DNA of 64,000 nt from Eubacterium xylanophilum ATCC 35991. Lineage in GTDB: Bacteria > Bacillota > Clostridia > Lachnospirales > Lachnospiraceae. The stretch lies in the NCBI RefSeq assembly GCF_000518685.1, contig NZ_KI912472.1, positions 22,628-86,627 of the forward strand, read 5' to 3'. The position numbers were made by a program, and so were the translations under genes. The notes beneath the pieces are model-generated. The model worked only from the letters and a program-made list of their open reading frames with translations. It was not told where the DNA came from and did no database searches. Of the stretch, positions 16,788 to 26,916 are shown piece by piece (position 1 is the stretch's first letter; the number at the start of each line of letters is the position of its first letter).

Positions 16788-19700
16788 TTACTTCTTAATC
16801 TTAACTCTCTTCTTCTTACTCCAAGCTCCATAGACTTTCTTGCCGTTGGAAATCTTGAATGCACGAACCCATACGTTGTATTTCTTCTTCTTCTTGAGTT
16901 TCTTGATCTTGAAGCTAAGTTTCTTAGTGGTCTTCTTCTTGCCCTTGGCAGGCTTCTTCTTCAAGGAGTATGAAATCTGGTAACCCTTGGCACCGGATAC
17001 CTTCTTCCACTTAAGCTTGATTGCTTTCTTCTTGACATTCTTGGCCTTCTTAATCTTAACTTTTCCAACCTTAACCTTAGATGATTTAGAACTTGATGGG
17101 TTGTCAGCTGTTACATTGTTATTATTATTTACATCTGATGATAAATCATTAATCTTGTCCATATTTGATACGTCAACACCTTCAGCATATACCTTAACAA
17201 CAATACTTGCTGACATTCCGCTTGAAGCCTTAACTGTGAGAACAGCCTCGCCTTCCTTAAGCGTCTTGATATAAGCACTTGATGATCCTGAGCTTGAAAT
17301 CTTAACGATGTTCTCGTTACTTGATGTCCACTCAAGCTTATCTGTATGCTTTGGAGTAATATATACATAACTTCTGCTTGTATCTGAAGAAGTTCTAGTA
17401 CTATCTTCCTGAACGCTAAATGTATATGACTTATTTACATTGATTGACAACTGTGTACCATGCTCAAACTTGAGAAGTTTAACAGGGTTATCAATCTTGA
17501 TAGAATATACATCATAAACATTAGAATTCTCTGTACTTGTAGCTTTAATCTTAACTGTACCAGGAGCAATTGCTTTAACAATTCCTGTACTTTCGTCGAC
17601 TGTAGCATATGATGATCCACTTGTCACGGACCATTTTACTGTCTGAACAGCCTTAGTTGGTGATACAACAGCACTAAGCTGAATTGAGTCGCCTACACCA
17701 AGTCTCTCAACTGTTGAGTTGATCTTCACACCTGCTACTGTATAGTTGGCCTGACCAGTTACATTGATTGTATATGTATTCTTAACAGCACCTGTCTGAC
17801 CAACGATGATGAGCTGTGCTTTACCTTCGCTGACAGCCTTAACTGTACCATCTGCTGATACTGAGAGAACATCAGGATTAGATGATGTATACTTAATCTT
17901 CTCTCCATATACACTCAACTCACTCTCAGAGTAATCTGTAGTACCATAGTCAAGTGATGTTGTTACTTTGTCAGAATCTCCAACAACTAAGCTATATTCC
18001 TTTCCTTTGGTAAGCTCTGCCGGAAGGAATTCGCCTGAAGACTTAGCTGAAATACCGTTGCTAGCAAGTGGAACAACTCCATGTACTTTGACTGTATCAG
18101 TTACAAGTCCTGATTTACATGTTATTGTTGTATCTCCCATACCAGTAATCTTGACATTTGCAGTTGAAACACCTGAACCCTTTGTATACTCTGCATCTGA
18201 TACAATCGCAACTCTTGTATTATCACTTGACCACTCTACATCAGAAGTTGTCTCCTTGGGCAAGATTGCTGCTGTAAGCTTAACAGCATTAGTATCTTTA
18301 ATTGAGAAATACAAATCTTTGCTTGTATTGGTCTCAGAATACATATCAGGTCTTCTCTTAACATAAGTATCATCTGCTGCTGAAATATCAACTTCTTCTG
18401 TTCCAATATCAGTTACGCTTACATTGTATGTAAGTGCTACTGACTGAATCCAGTTTGATGAAGATTCCGCAATAGGGAATGCAACACCGGCTTCTACCTT
18501 AACGGTAAGATCTTTTGTTGTATAGTTAAGTCCATTCAACTTAATCTGGAATGGATTAGTTGTCTCATCATACTCTGCTGAGATGCCAAATGTATTCTGA
18601 TTATCAGTCTTAACCTGTCCATTCTCCTTCTTGAGAAGAACAAATTCCTGACCGCCATCAACAACAGATACTGTCACATTACTGTTTGCTGTATCTTTGT
18701 TCAAAAGGTTGATTGGAAGCACCTTAGTTCCTCCAATTGGAATAGATACAGTATTTCCACCAGTTCCATTGTTAGTTGTAAGTGAAGCTGATGAATTAAA
18801 ATATCCACAGATTGAATTCTGCTTAATTGTAGTCTGTGCAGGAAGTGTTACTGAATTCAAGTAGATGTTATCTTTCAATACCTTGTCTGCAATAGACTCT
18901 GTCTTATCATGGAATGCCACATTTCTAAGCTGTGTACACTGCTCGAACAAACCGGTTGGAATATCCACAACTGGTGATTTAGCAAATGTAACATCTGTAA
19001 TATTAGTTGATTTAAATGCATTCTTTCCAAGAGTAGTCAACTTAGATGCTGCCTTGAAATCTACACTGTTAAGACCTGTCTTAGGCTCAATAACACCATA
19101 TTTTTCAAAGGTTCTCTTGTATGAATACTCTGAGCCATCAGTTTTCATTACCTTATATGTTTTATCATCGAGAACACTGGCATTTTCAAATGCAGATTCT
19201 CCGATAGACTCAAGTGTTGATGGGAAAGCAATCTCACTCAGTGAATAACACTTTGTAAATGCTGATTTTCCAATAGTCTTAAGCTTTGAACCAAAACTTG
19301 ATCCTCCGGAAACTTTCATTCTCAAGTTATAACAACTGTTGAATGCATTGTCGCCAATTGTATCAAGTTCCTCTGGAACAGTAAATATCTTCAATCCAAA
19401 GTAGTCATAAAGCTTATTTGAGCTATTCTCAAAGTTCACATATTCATCACCACAATTAGCAAATGTATTGGCATTGATCTTGGTGATATTCTTTGATAAT
19501 ACAACATTATTAAGATTTACACACTTATTAAATGCATATGCTCCCAAAACATCTCCCACCATTGAGTTAGGAAGATTGACATCCTTCAAACCGAATACTG
19601 CCATGTTTTTGAAAGACTTAATTGTAGCTTTATTCTCAGGGAACATTTCTTTTGTAGGTGCAAACCAAGCAGACTCAGATCCTGAATTACCTAGAAGCGC

Positions 19701-21875
19701 AGAGCTCATAGTAACACTCTGGTTTCCATATAACACATCCTTGTCTTCAAAGCCAGGATACAAATCATACATCTTAGTTGAAATGTCACCATTTTCTTTT
19801 TTACTCTTAATCATTGACTCATCATAATTATAATGAACAGCCTCAACATAAAGCATTTTGTAATTCTCAGGGACAGTCTCATAAGAAATACCTGTCATTT
19901 CGATCATGCTTGATGGATCAATGTATAATTTCTTAGGATCTTTCTCTCCAAGCTCATATGCCAAAACATCAATAGCTCCAGAATACGGCTCTGTGCTGAT
20001 ACCATCCTCTTCTACACAGATGAATGCACCTGATACATTCATACCAAGTGATGATCCACAACCATCAAATGCATGCTCACCGATTTTAGTCAAGTTTCCT
20101 GAGAAGTTGGCAACGCCTTCCTTGACTGACTCTGATGATCCATCTGTTGTACCAATAGTTGAGAGTTTTTCCTGATTTCCAAAGGCATATGCCTCGATAT
20201 CAGTCAACTTATTTGATAATACAACAGTTCTAAGTTTTGAACCCTTCTGGTTCTTGTTATAAAAAGCTTTTTCAGGAACAACTGTAACTCCGGAACCGAG
20301 ATTAACACTATTGAGCCAATAGTTCTCAGAGAAGCACTCTTTTCCAATTGTCATTACACTGTTTGGAAGTACTACATCCTTAAGTCCTGTTGAAACATAC
20401 ATCTGCTCACCATATACATCATTGACACTCTTGATTGCATATGAACAAGCTGAAAAAGCATAATCACCGATAGTTGTCAAATTCTTAAGATCCTTGAGGA
20501 ATTTTGTACTCTCGAGAGTATGACACTCTGCAAAAGCATAATCCTTGATCTCTGTAAGCTGTGAGTTTGAAGGAATGTTTAGCTCATCTGTTATATATGA
20601 TCCTCTAAACAAGTCTTTATTAAACACTTTAACTCCAGCCGGAATATCAATTTTCGGAATAAGTGAATCCATAAATGCAGCTCTAGCAAGATTTACACAC
20701 TTATCCGGCAATTTTAGATACGGATCATATGCAGCATTAAATGCAAGCTCCTCCAAAGTCTCCAATGAATCAGGAAGAATCAAGCCCTGTCCATCAGAAA
20801 ATGTATCTACAAAATCTGCTCCAGCCATACCATATACTTTGATACTTGTAAGCTTAGTACAGCCTGACAAATCCATCTTATAGATTCCGGCATGCTGGAA
20901 AGCATACTCTCCAATATAAGTTATATTGGAAGGAAGAACTGAGTAATCCTTAGTATTATCTCCGATTATATAGAACTTTGTTCCCGCCAAAGTCTTTTCA
21001 CCAACTCCGTAGAACAAACTGTTGTTGATATATGTAAGGTCATTGTACAAACCAACTTCTTCAAGATTTGAACATGACTGGAATGCTCCAATACCAAGGT
21101 TCTTTGTTGTCTTGATAGGAATCTCTATAGCCTTCAATGAAGAACATGACGTAAATGCCTGGTCACCTATTACAAGTTCATTATTGGCATCATAAGATCC
21201 CAAATCCACATTTTCCACTGATGAACAAGAAGCAAATGCTTCATTTCCAATCTTCTTAACCTTAGAAAGATCTATAAGATTCTTACTTGCACTTCCGATA
21301 CCGAGTGTAGTAAGCTTTGAACATTTATTAAAAGCTCTATTTCCAATCTCAGTTACACTACCCGGAAGAACAATCTTCTCAGCATTTGTACACAATGCAA
21401 ATTCATCATTGGCAATCTTAGTAATTGATCCAACACCTGTAGCACCGCTGATATCAATTGAACTTGCACTTCTTGCAAGTCCGACACCTGAAATGTCTGA
21501 TATTGCCAATCCTGTGAAATCCAAATCTCCCTCAAACTCAGTAAGATGGGCAACTGTAACATTTCCAGTATAGTCACTATTGCTTCCATATGCTGAAATA
21601 ATCTGACCAGCGTTCATACCGGTGATAGATTTCGCTTCACCCTTCTTCTGAATATTTGCTATAATCTTATAGAAATTCAAAAGATTGCTGTCAGGAACAT
21701 ATGAATTGTCCAATAATGCCTGATCGCTAATCGCTTCGTCGGCAGAATATGCCTCTGACTCCGTAACTGTTGGCACCACCGGATTAACACCAACTGCAGA
21801 TGCAACCAAAGCTAATGTCAAGACAGCACCTGTAATCTTACGTGTAATCCGATTAGAAATACGTTTGTTTGTCAT
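16788..21875 (-). CDS. Giant secreted BspA-type LRR / Ig-like surface protein
   Basis: A 1695-residue exported protein, probably displayed on the cell surface. Order: signal peptide (about 8-35, ending near VGVNP); many LRR_5/BspA repeats from about 150 to 1030 (units such as IGNRAFNKCSKLTTL and IGEYAFQHAG); a beta-rich region; three or four Big2-type Ig-like domains (about 1180-1560; e.g. VEWSSDNTRVAIVS, VKWSV-SGSSYATVD); a Ser/Asn-rich linker; and a very lysine-rich fibronectin-III-like C-terminal domain (about 1600-1695, motif KLKWKKVSGAKGYQI). No LPXTG motif is present; the basic tail may hold the wall ionically. Such proteins usually bind host or matrix targets. The start is taken at the ATG at 21875 because AGGAAGG lies just upstream; an ATG six codons earlier contains that site. 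Confidence 0.92.
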   Translation of the reverse strand: MTNKRISNRITRKITGAVLTLALVASAVGVNPVVPTVTESEAYSADEAISDQALLDNSYVPDSNLLNFYKIIANIQKKGEAKSITGMNAGQIISAYGSNSDYTGNVTVAHLTEFEGDLDFTGLAISDISGVGLARSASSIDISGATGVGSITKIANDEFALCTNAEKIVLPGSVTEIGNRAFNKCSKLTTLGIGSASKNLIDLSKVKKIGNEAFASCSSVENVDLGSYDANNELVIGDQAFTSCSSLKAIEIPIKTTKNLGIGAFQSCSNLEEVGLYNDLTYINNSLFYGVGEKTLAGTKFYIIGDNTKDYSVLPSNITYIGEYAFQHAGIYKMDLSGCTKLTSIKVYGMAGADFVDTFSDGQGLILPDSLETLEELAFNAAYDPYLKLPDKCVNLARAAFMDSLIPKIDIPAGVKVFNKDLFRGSYITDELNIPSNSQLTEIKDYAFAECHTLESTKFLKDLKNLTTIGDYAFSACSYAIKSVNDVYGEQMYVSTGLKDVVLPNSVMTIGKECFSENYWLNSVNLGSGVTVVPEKAFYNKNQKGSKLRTVVLSNKLTDIEAYAFGNQEKLSTIGTTDGSSESVKEGVANFSGNLTKIGEHAFDGCGSSLGMNVSGAFICVEEDGISTEPYSGAIDVLAYELGEKDPKKLYIDPSSMIEMTGISYETVPENYKMLYVEAVHYNYDESMIKSKKENGDISTKMYDLYPGFEDKDVLYGNQSVTMSSALLGNSGSESAWFAPTKEMFPENKATIKSFKNMAVFGLKDVNLPNSMVGDVLGAYAFNKCVNLNNVVLSKNITKINANTFANCGDEYVNFENSSNKLYDYFGLKIFTVPEELDTIGDNAFNSCYNLRMKVSGGSSFGSKLKTIGKSAFTKCYSLSEIAFPSTLESIGESAFENASVLDDKTYKVMKTDGSEYSYKRTFEKYGVIEPKTGLNSVDFKAASKLTTLGKNAFKSTNITDVTFAKSPVVDIPTGLFEQCTQLRNVAFHDKTESIADKVLKDNIYLNSVTLPAQTTIKQNSICGYFNSSASLTTNNGTGGNTVSIPIGGTKVLPINLLNKDTANSNVTVSVVDGGQEFVLLKKENGQVKTDNQNTFGISAEYDETTNPFQIKLNGLNYTTKDLTVKVEAGVAFPIAESSSNWIQSVALTYNVSVTDIGTEEVDISAADDTYVKRRPDMYSETNTSKDLYFSIKDTNAVKLTAAILPKETTSDVEWSSDNTRVAIVSDAEYTKGSGVSTANVKITGMGDTTITCKSGLVTDTVKVHGVVPLASNGISAKSSGEFLPAELTKGKEYSLVVGDSDKVTTSLDYGTTDYSESELSVYGEKIKYTSSNPDVLSVSADGTVKAVSEGKAQLIIVGQTGAVKNTYTINVTGQANYTVAGVKINSTVERLGVGDSIQLSAVVSPTKAVQTVKWSVTSGSSYATVDESTGIVKAIAPGTVKIKATSTENSNVYDVYSIKIDNPVKLLKFEHGTQLSINVNKSYTFSVQEDSTRTSSDTSRSYVYITPKHTDKLEWTSSNENIVKISSSGSSSAYIKTLKEGEAVLTVKASSGMSASIVVKVYAEGVDVSNMDKINDLSSDVNNNNNVTADNPSSSKSSKVKVGKVKIKKAKNVKKKAIKLKWKKVSGAKGYQISYSLKKKPAKGKKKTTKKLSFKIKKLKKKKKYNVWVRAFKISNGKKVYGAWSKKKRVKIKK

Positions 21876-21900
21876 TCTTAACCTTCCTTTCATTTACAAC

Positions 21901-21932
21901 TTCAACCCATGCTGTATATAGCACAGGTTGAA
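21901..21932 (-). other. Hairpin in the foldase-LRR intergenic region
   Basis: TTCAACC (21901-21907) pairs with GGTTGAA (21926-21932), plus weaker inner pairs. A T run follows on the plus strand only, so on the transcribed strand it is not a classical terminator. Read-through from the lipoprotein gene into the LRR gene is likely, with partial polarity possible. Confidence 0.45.
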
Positions 21933-21941
21933 AACTTTTTT

Positions 21942-23063
21942 CTACTCTTTAATCTTTGCATTCTTACCAACAAGCTCTACAACTTTGTTCTGCTTAAGCA
22001 TGATCTTAAAGTAATCATTCAAGCTCATTGATGATCCATACATTGATTTATAATTTTCCTCAAGTTTGCTAACTTCAACATTCTGCTGTTTAACAATCTT
22101 GTCAATTTCAGTCTTAACATCATCATCTGATACATCGATGCCTTCCTTAGCTGCAATAGCTTCAGCTGCCAAATGCTGCTTAGCCATATTCTCAGCTCCA
22201 GGAGTGATTGAGCTTTCGATAAACTGCTGCTCAGTCATTCCCTGCATTTCTGCAAATCCCTTGAGGTCACTTGCACCATAGCTCTTTGCCATGCTTGCAT
22301 AGTATGTCTTGAGCTGCTCAATATATACTTCCTTTAGACCCTTAGGATACTTCTTAACTTCAACTTTTTCCAAAACCTTTCCAAATGCATTAGATGGTGC
22401 ACTGTCCTTCTTCTGCTTTGCAAGTTTTTCCTCGACACTCTTCTTGTACTCATCAATTGACTTATGATCTGTATTCTTCTTTACATATTCCTCTGTGAGC
22501 TTTGGAATAATAGTCTTCTTGATGAAGTTGAGCTTGATTGTAAATACGGCATCTTTTCCAGCTAACTCCTTAGTGTTATAGTCTTTAGGGAAAGTCACCT
22601 TGACGTCTTTTTGCTCTCCCGGCTTCATGCCAACGATTCCATCTTCAAATCCAGGAATCATTGATCCGGATCCAAGAACCAAATCCTGCTCCTTAGCAGT
22701 TCCGCCGTCAAATGCTTTGCCATCCGCCTTTCCTTCATAGTCGATGTTAACAGTGTCGCCACTCTTACAAGCGCGATCTTTGATTTTCTTCTCCTTGCTG
22801 TGAGAGCCCAGATCTGAATCGATATCAGCTTTGATCTCATCTGCCTTAACAGTACAATCAACTTCTACGCCTTTGTACTCAGGTAGAGTCACGCATTCTT
22901 CCGGATTGTAATCTTCAATCTCGATAACAGCTGAACCGCTTACTGCGCTTCCACTAGCTGTATCCTCGCCTGTAAACTTGTTTTTAACATCCCCCCAAGA
23001 ACATCCTGTTACCAAAATAGATGAAATAAGTAATGTACTTAGGATTACTGTACTCTTCTTCAA
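21942..23063 (-). CDS. Secreted trigger-factor-like FKBP lipoprotein
   Basis: A 373-residue lipoprotein: signal peptide with lipobox LVTGC (Cys21), then a Ser/Gly/Ala linker. An FKBP peptidyl-prolyl isomerase domain lies at about 95-185 (DTVNIDYEGKADGKAFDGG, GSGSMIPGFEDGIVGMKPGE), then a helical region to 373 resembling the trigger factor C-terminal chaperone arms (EYKKSVEEKLAKQ). It lacks the ribosome-binding N-domain of cytosolic trigger factor. It probably folds proteins outside the membrane, as PrsA does. The start is TTG with AGGAGG 8 bases upstream. It directly precedes the giant LRR protein on the same strand with no clear terminator, which suggests a foldase-client pair. Confidence 0.9.
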   Translation of the reverse strand: MKKSTVILSTLLISSILVTGCSWGDVKNKFTGEDTASGSAVSGSAVIEIEDYNPEECVTLPEYKGVEVDCTVKADEIKADIDSDLGSHSKEKKIKDRACKSGDTVNIDYEGKADGKAFDGGTAKEQDLVLGSGSMIPGFEDGIVGMKPGEQKDVKVTFPKDYNTKELAGKDAVFTIKLNFIKKTIIPKLTEEYVKKNTDHKSIDEYKKSVEEKLAKQKKDSAPSNAFGKVLEKVEVKKYPKGLKEVYIEQLKTYYASMAKSYGASDLKGFAEMQGMTEQQFIESSITPGAENMAKQHLAAEAIAAKEGIDVSDDDVKTEIDKIVKQQNVEVSKLEENYKSMYGSSMSLNDYFKIMLKQNKVVELVGKNAKIKE

Positions 23064-23154
23064 TTTTGTTTCCTCCTAGCGCCATAAATTGGCTTTTTTG
23101 TTTTATTTTATTTGATCAACTTGTCCTACAATCAAAGACAAGATAACCTTTTAT

Positions 23155-23183
23155 ATTGTATCATAAAAACTCGGAAAAATAAA
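23155..23183 (-). promoter_or_regulatory. Probable promoter for the foldase-LRR unit
   Basis: Minus strand TTTATT (23178-23183), 17 bases, TACAAT (23155-23160). The -10 is good and the -35 weak. The leader of about 90 bases contains a CTTGTC / GACAAG inverted repeat (about 23119-23142). Confidence 0.55.
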
Positions 23184-23204
23184 GTGTATTTTCGATTTTT
23201 ATGC

Positions 23205-25910
23205 TTATTCACTTGATTTTAACATTTCCTCCCAGGATATTATCACCTGTTCACATGTCTCCATATCAAGTGAATTGACAGCGTCTTTGAGGTACTCAAA
23301 CATATCTTCTTGTTCCTCAGGATACTTGTAGCCGGCCATTTCTTCTATTACGCTGTCCATCTGGTCTGGGTCCAAATTCTCTATAGCTGAGCGCATAACC
23401 AAAAAACAATCCATGAGAAAATCCTTAGTCGGAGTCTTCTTCTCCCCAACCACTTTTTCCTCACAATAGTCTTTGAGCTTATCGATATAAGACAAGTACA
23501 AATCAAGCATCGCCGGCGTGAGATCATGTATTGTGGCAGCGTCCTCATTATTTCCCGCTTTTTCAAGGTCGGCAGCCATATCAGCCAACTCTTCCGCCCC
23601 GATCTGCCTTGATGCACTCTTAAGAGCATGAACCTCTATAGTATAGTTCTTCCAATCCTCTTCCGTCTCATACTTCTTGATTATCTCGCTCTTCTTCTCT
23701 ATAGCATTATAGTAATCCTTGATAACTGCCTTCAGAAGATCTGTATTGCCAAGAAGTTTCATGGCTGCGCCAACATTTAAGCCATGTATATCAAGCCCCT
23801 GTTCTGCCATATTTTTCTGCATGATCTCCATGGAAGGCGGCAAATCGCTTTTGCTTGCTCGCTCAATCTTCTCCGGCGGTAAACTGTTCTTGATTACCTT
23901 AGATATCACCTTCATCTCAATTGGTTTGGGCACAAACTCGTTGAATCCCTCTGCCAAGAACTTCTCTCTCATGCCATCCACTGCATTGGCCGTCAATGCC
24001 ACTATCGGAACATCTTTATAATCTCTGTGAAACCGCCTGATTATATGAGTCGTTTCCACCCCATCAAGCTCCGGCATCATGTGATCCATAAAAATCATAT
24101 CATACTTGTCAACTGTAATCTTTTCTATGGCCTCTTTGCCGCTGAGAGCTGTATCTATCTTCATCCTGAGAGGTTTTAACAATCCTTCAGATACTGTGAG
24201 ATTAATTGCATTGTCATCCACAATCAGCACTTTGGCTTTTGGTGCGATAAAATCAAAATCAGCCACCTCAACATTAGCTATATGGGACTGATAGTCCTCA
24301 TCTCTTAAAATCGCTGCAATATTTAAGATATATATAGGCTTTTTGACTATCAGCACATTGTCAAGATCCACTTGAACCATGGTATCATAATCAACAAGCA
24401 GAATTCCTGTCACGTTAGGATTCGTCTCAAAGTACTCTCGTATTCTATCACCAAACTTGTTTTCCTCGATAAATACATATAGACTCTCATCATTCTCATA
24501 GTCAAAAAGCATCTCTTCATCATAGAGATAGGAGTTTTCTATTCCAAGCCTATCCAAATCCCTGTCAAGCTGGGTTCTGATATATTCATTTTCTATAATT
24601 GAAAGTACTTTTATACCATCATCCACACCTATTTCAACTACAGGCGTAGAATCAACTATCTTCTGCGGAATATTTACATAAAAGAGACTTCCCTCTCCAT
24701 ATACACTTTCAACGCCAATCTGACCATTCATCTGCTTTGCCAATCTCTCACATATGGCTAGCCCCAAACCATTTCCCTCTATATTTCTATTTCTCTTGCT
24801 GTCCACTTGATAAAAGGAGCTAAATAGTCTGTCGATGTGATCTTGCTTGATTCCGATTCCCGTATCCTGCACAGAAATCTCTATATCCACCATATCGTCA
24901 TGGTACTTTTGCGGAACAACTCTAATCAAAACTTGCCCGGATTCCGTAAATTTCACCGCATTATTGGCTAGATTTATGAGAATCTGCTTGATTCTTATGT
25001 TGTCACCGTAGAGAACTGTCGGAACATTTGGCGATACATCTAGTATCAGCTCCACGTCCTTGTTTCCAATTCTACTTAGAATGATACTTGCCACATCGTT
25101 AATCATAGCTATTGGCTCATACTCCACCGGACTCAACTGCATTTTTCCTGACTCTATCTTGGAAAAGTCAAGTATGTCATTGATGATGGTTAACAGCGTG
25201 GTTCCGGAGGAAATAATCTGATTGATATAACCTCTCGCCACCGGCGGCAAATCCTCTCTCAAAGCCATCTGCGCCATTCCTATAACCGCATTCATCGGTG
25301 TTCTGATTTCATGACTCATATTGGCTAGAAAATCGGACTTCATGTTGGCAACACGCTCTGTCTCCTCACTCTCTTGCAAAATCTCATATCTCGTATATGC
25401 AGAATTCGTCAATATGTCTAATATCGTCTTCATCATATTGGCATGGGTCATCAATTCCTCGGCAGTCATGATCCTGACTTTTCTCGAAGCCTCCAAGAGT
25501 TCGACGTCATCAAGGTCGCACTCCTCAGCAAGTTTTTCGATTTTTTCTCTCGGTAGAAAATGGTCCGACACCTGTCCACTTAAGAAAGCGCCAAAAAGTT
25601 TACCATGAATAACTATGGGAATTGCAAAATCATACAATCCGGCATGGCACTTGTATACCTGGATTTTGCCTGTTTCAAAAGCTTTTTGAGTTCCCTCTCT
25701 ATCACATTTTTCACACATTTTTAATCCCTTGGGACTGGCCTTTATGTATTTGTCGCAAAATGGATTAAAGCTGATATGCTTAGTCAATGCCACACCATCT
25801 ATATCAGATATTCCACAAGAAAGCCCCGTGAGATTATAGAACATGCTCTGTAAATTATCTAATTCCTCTAAACTAAATAAGTCTAGAAGCTTCGTATCCT
25901 TTTTCCCCAT
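23205..25910 (-). CDS. PocR-domain hybrid sensor histidine kinase
   Basis: A 901-residue soluble-looking hybrid kinase (no clear membrane segment). A PocR sensory domain covers about 10-170, with the cysteine-rich CEKCDREGTQKAFE and YKCHAGLYDFAIPI. HisKA follows, with phospho-acceptor His near 202 (NMSHEIRTPMN), then HATPase_c (NNAVKFTESG, GTGIG/GNGLGLAI-type boxes, to about 425), a degenerate receiver-like region (430-555) and an intact receiver (561-680, Asp near 608 in MIFMDHMMPE). An HPt domain (His near 758 in VHALKSASRQIG) and an ~80-residue acidic helical tail complete it. PocR domains sense small ligands, often hydrocarbon derivatives. GGGGGA precedes the ATG. It follows the double-receiver regulator by 52 bases, its likely partner. 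Confidence 0.92.
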   Translation of the reverse strand: MGKKDTKLLDLFSLEELDNLQSMFYNLTGLSCGISDIDGVALTKHISFNPFCDKYIKASPKGLKMCEKCDREGTQKAFETGKIQVYKCHAGLYDFAIPIVIHGKLFGAFLSGQVSDHFLPREKIEKLAEECDLDDVELLEASRKVRIMTAEELMTHANMMKTILDILTNSAYTRYEILQESEETERVANMKSDFLANMSHEIRTPMNAVIGMAQMALREDLPPVARGYINQIISSGTTLLTIINDILDFSKIESGKMQLSPVEYEPIAMINDVASIILSRIGNKDVELILDVSPNVPTVLYGDNIRIKQILINLANNAVKFTESGQVLIRVVPQKYHDDMVDIEISVQDTGIGIKQDHIDRLFSSFYQVDSKRNRNIEGNGLGLAICERLAKQMNGQIGVESVYGEGSLFYVNIPQKIVDSTPVVEIGVDDGIKVLSIIENEYIRTQLDRDLDRLGIENSYLYDEEMLFDYENDESLYVFIEENKFGDRIREYFETNPNVTGILLVDYDTMVQVDLDNVLIVKKPIYILNIAAILRDEDYQSHIANVEVADFDFIAPKAKVLIVDDNAINLTVSEGLLKPLRMKIDTALSGKEAIEKITVDKYDMIFMDHMMPELDGVETTHIIRRFHRDYKDVPIVALTANAVDGMREKFLAEGFNEFVPKPIEMKVISKVIKNSLPPEKIERASKSDLPPSMEIMQKNMAEQGLDIHGLNVGAAMKLLGNTDLLKAVIKDYYNAIEKKSEIIKKYETEEDWKNYTIEVHALKSASRQIGAEELADMAADLEKAGNNEDAATIHDLTPAMLDLYLSYIDKLKDYCEEKVVGEKKTPTKDFLMDCFLVMRSAIENLDPDQMDSVIEEMAGYKYPEEQEDMFEYLKDAVNSLDMETCEQVIISWEEMLKSSE

Positions 25911-25962
25911 ACTATTTCCCCCATATAATTAGCACATAGTACTCTCATCCTCAACTATGAAA

Positions 25963-26877
25963 CTACTTTAAGAAAGTTGCCACCGTATCCAACAACTTAT
26001 TTCTATCAATTGGTTTGAGAATATATCCCTGTGGTTTGAGAAGAATAATCTCTCTAACCTTGGCCGCGTCGTCAACTCCGGTTAAAAATATAACTGGAAT
26101 CTTGGCCCAAGTTGGATTCTCCCTAATCTTTTTTAGAGTCTGACTTCCCGTCTCCTCCGGCATCTCGTAGTCAAGAAGAATCAAATCAGTGGCCCTCTTC
26201 TCCAAGAATTTCCTGGCAATCTTTCCACTGATGGCCGTCGCCACCTCATAATCATCTCCCAGATATCTCTTCACAGTTCTCAGCATGAGCGGATCATCAT
26301 CCACAACCAATATATGCTTTTTGTTTCCAGCCTCTTTCTTGTGCCCAAAAATCTCGTTTCTCGATACAAAATTCTCATCATTGCGCTTTTGAGCTCTCTC
26401 ACTTTCCTTCTCCTTGAGCTGCTCTTTGCGCTTTTCTATCAAAGCCGCCTCCTGCTGCCTCTTTTCCTCCAGCCTTCTTCGCTCCTCCTCTTCCCTCTGG
26501 ATTCGCTCTTTCTCGAGGAAATATGCAATTATTCGCTCCTTAATCACGCTGGCAGTAAGCGGTCTAATGAGATAAATCTCAACTAGTTTGGGAGCCCACG
26601 CTCTAACTTCTTGGCAGGTCTCCTGATCTCCGATAGCCATAAACGGAATCGGATTAGATGAAATCTTATATTTGAGAGTTGCCAAATCAAGCACCTGCTG
26701 CCTTGTTTCGTTCAGCAGACAAAGCACTATTGCATCCGGCTTAAAATACCTGATATGCCCCATAACATCATCTACGTTAGCCGACGAGCTAAGACATTCA
26801 AATGAATTACCCATGGATTGAAAAAACTCATCGACAACTACGTCATAACTTCCCACCAATAAAATCTTGTACCTCAT
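25963..26877 (-). CDS. Two-receiver response regulator with a coiled-coil linker
   Basis: A 304-residue protein without a DNA-binding domain. The N-terminal 120 residues look like a receiver that has lost its active site: the acidic pair is replaced (ILLVGSYD) and the phospho-Asp position reads IVLCLLNE. A highly charged helix follows (about 125-185, Glu/Arg/Lys-rich, coiled-coil-like). An intact receiver at 187-304 has HILVVDDDP, Asp near 232 in LILLDYEMPEE, Thr in VIFLTG and Lys in YILKP. The start is set at an ATG preceded by AAAGGAGGAGG; an in-frame ATG ten codons upstream has no such site. It lies between the secreted esterase and the hybrid kinase and may relay phosphate or act by protein contact. 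Confidence 0.87.
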   Translation of the reverse strand: MRYKILLVGSYDVVVDEFFQSMGNSFECLSSSANVDDVMGHIRYFKPDAIVLCLLNETRQQVLDLATLKYKISSNPIPFMAIGDQETCQEVRAWAPKLVEIYLIRPLTASVIKERIIAYFLEKERIQREEEERRRLEEKRQQEAALIEKRKEQLKEKESERAQKRNDENFVSRNEIFGHKKEAGNKKHILVVDDDPLMLRTVKRYLGDDYEVATAISGKIARKFLEKRATDLILLDYEMPEETGSQTLKKIRENPTWAKIPVIFLTGVDDAAKVREIILLKPQGYILKPIDRNKLLDTVATFLK

Positions 26878-26916
26878 CGCTACCTCCTCCTTTGAACATC
26901 TCCCCAAGCATCCCCT

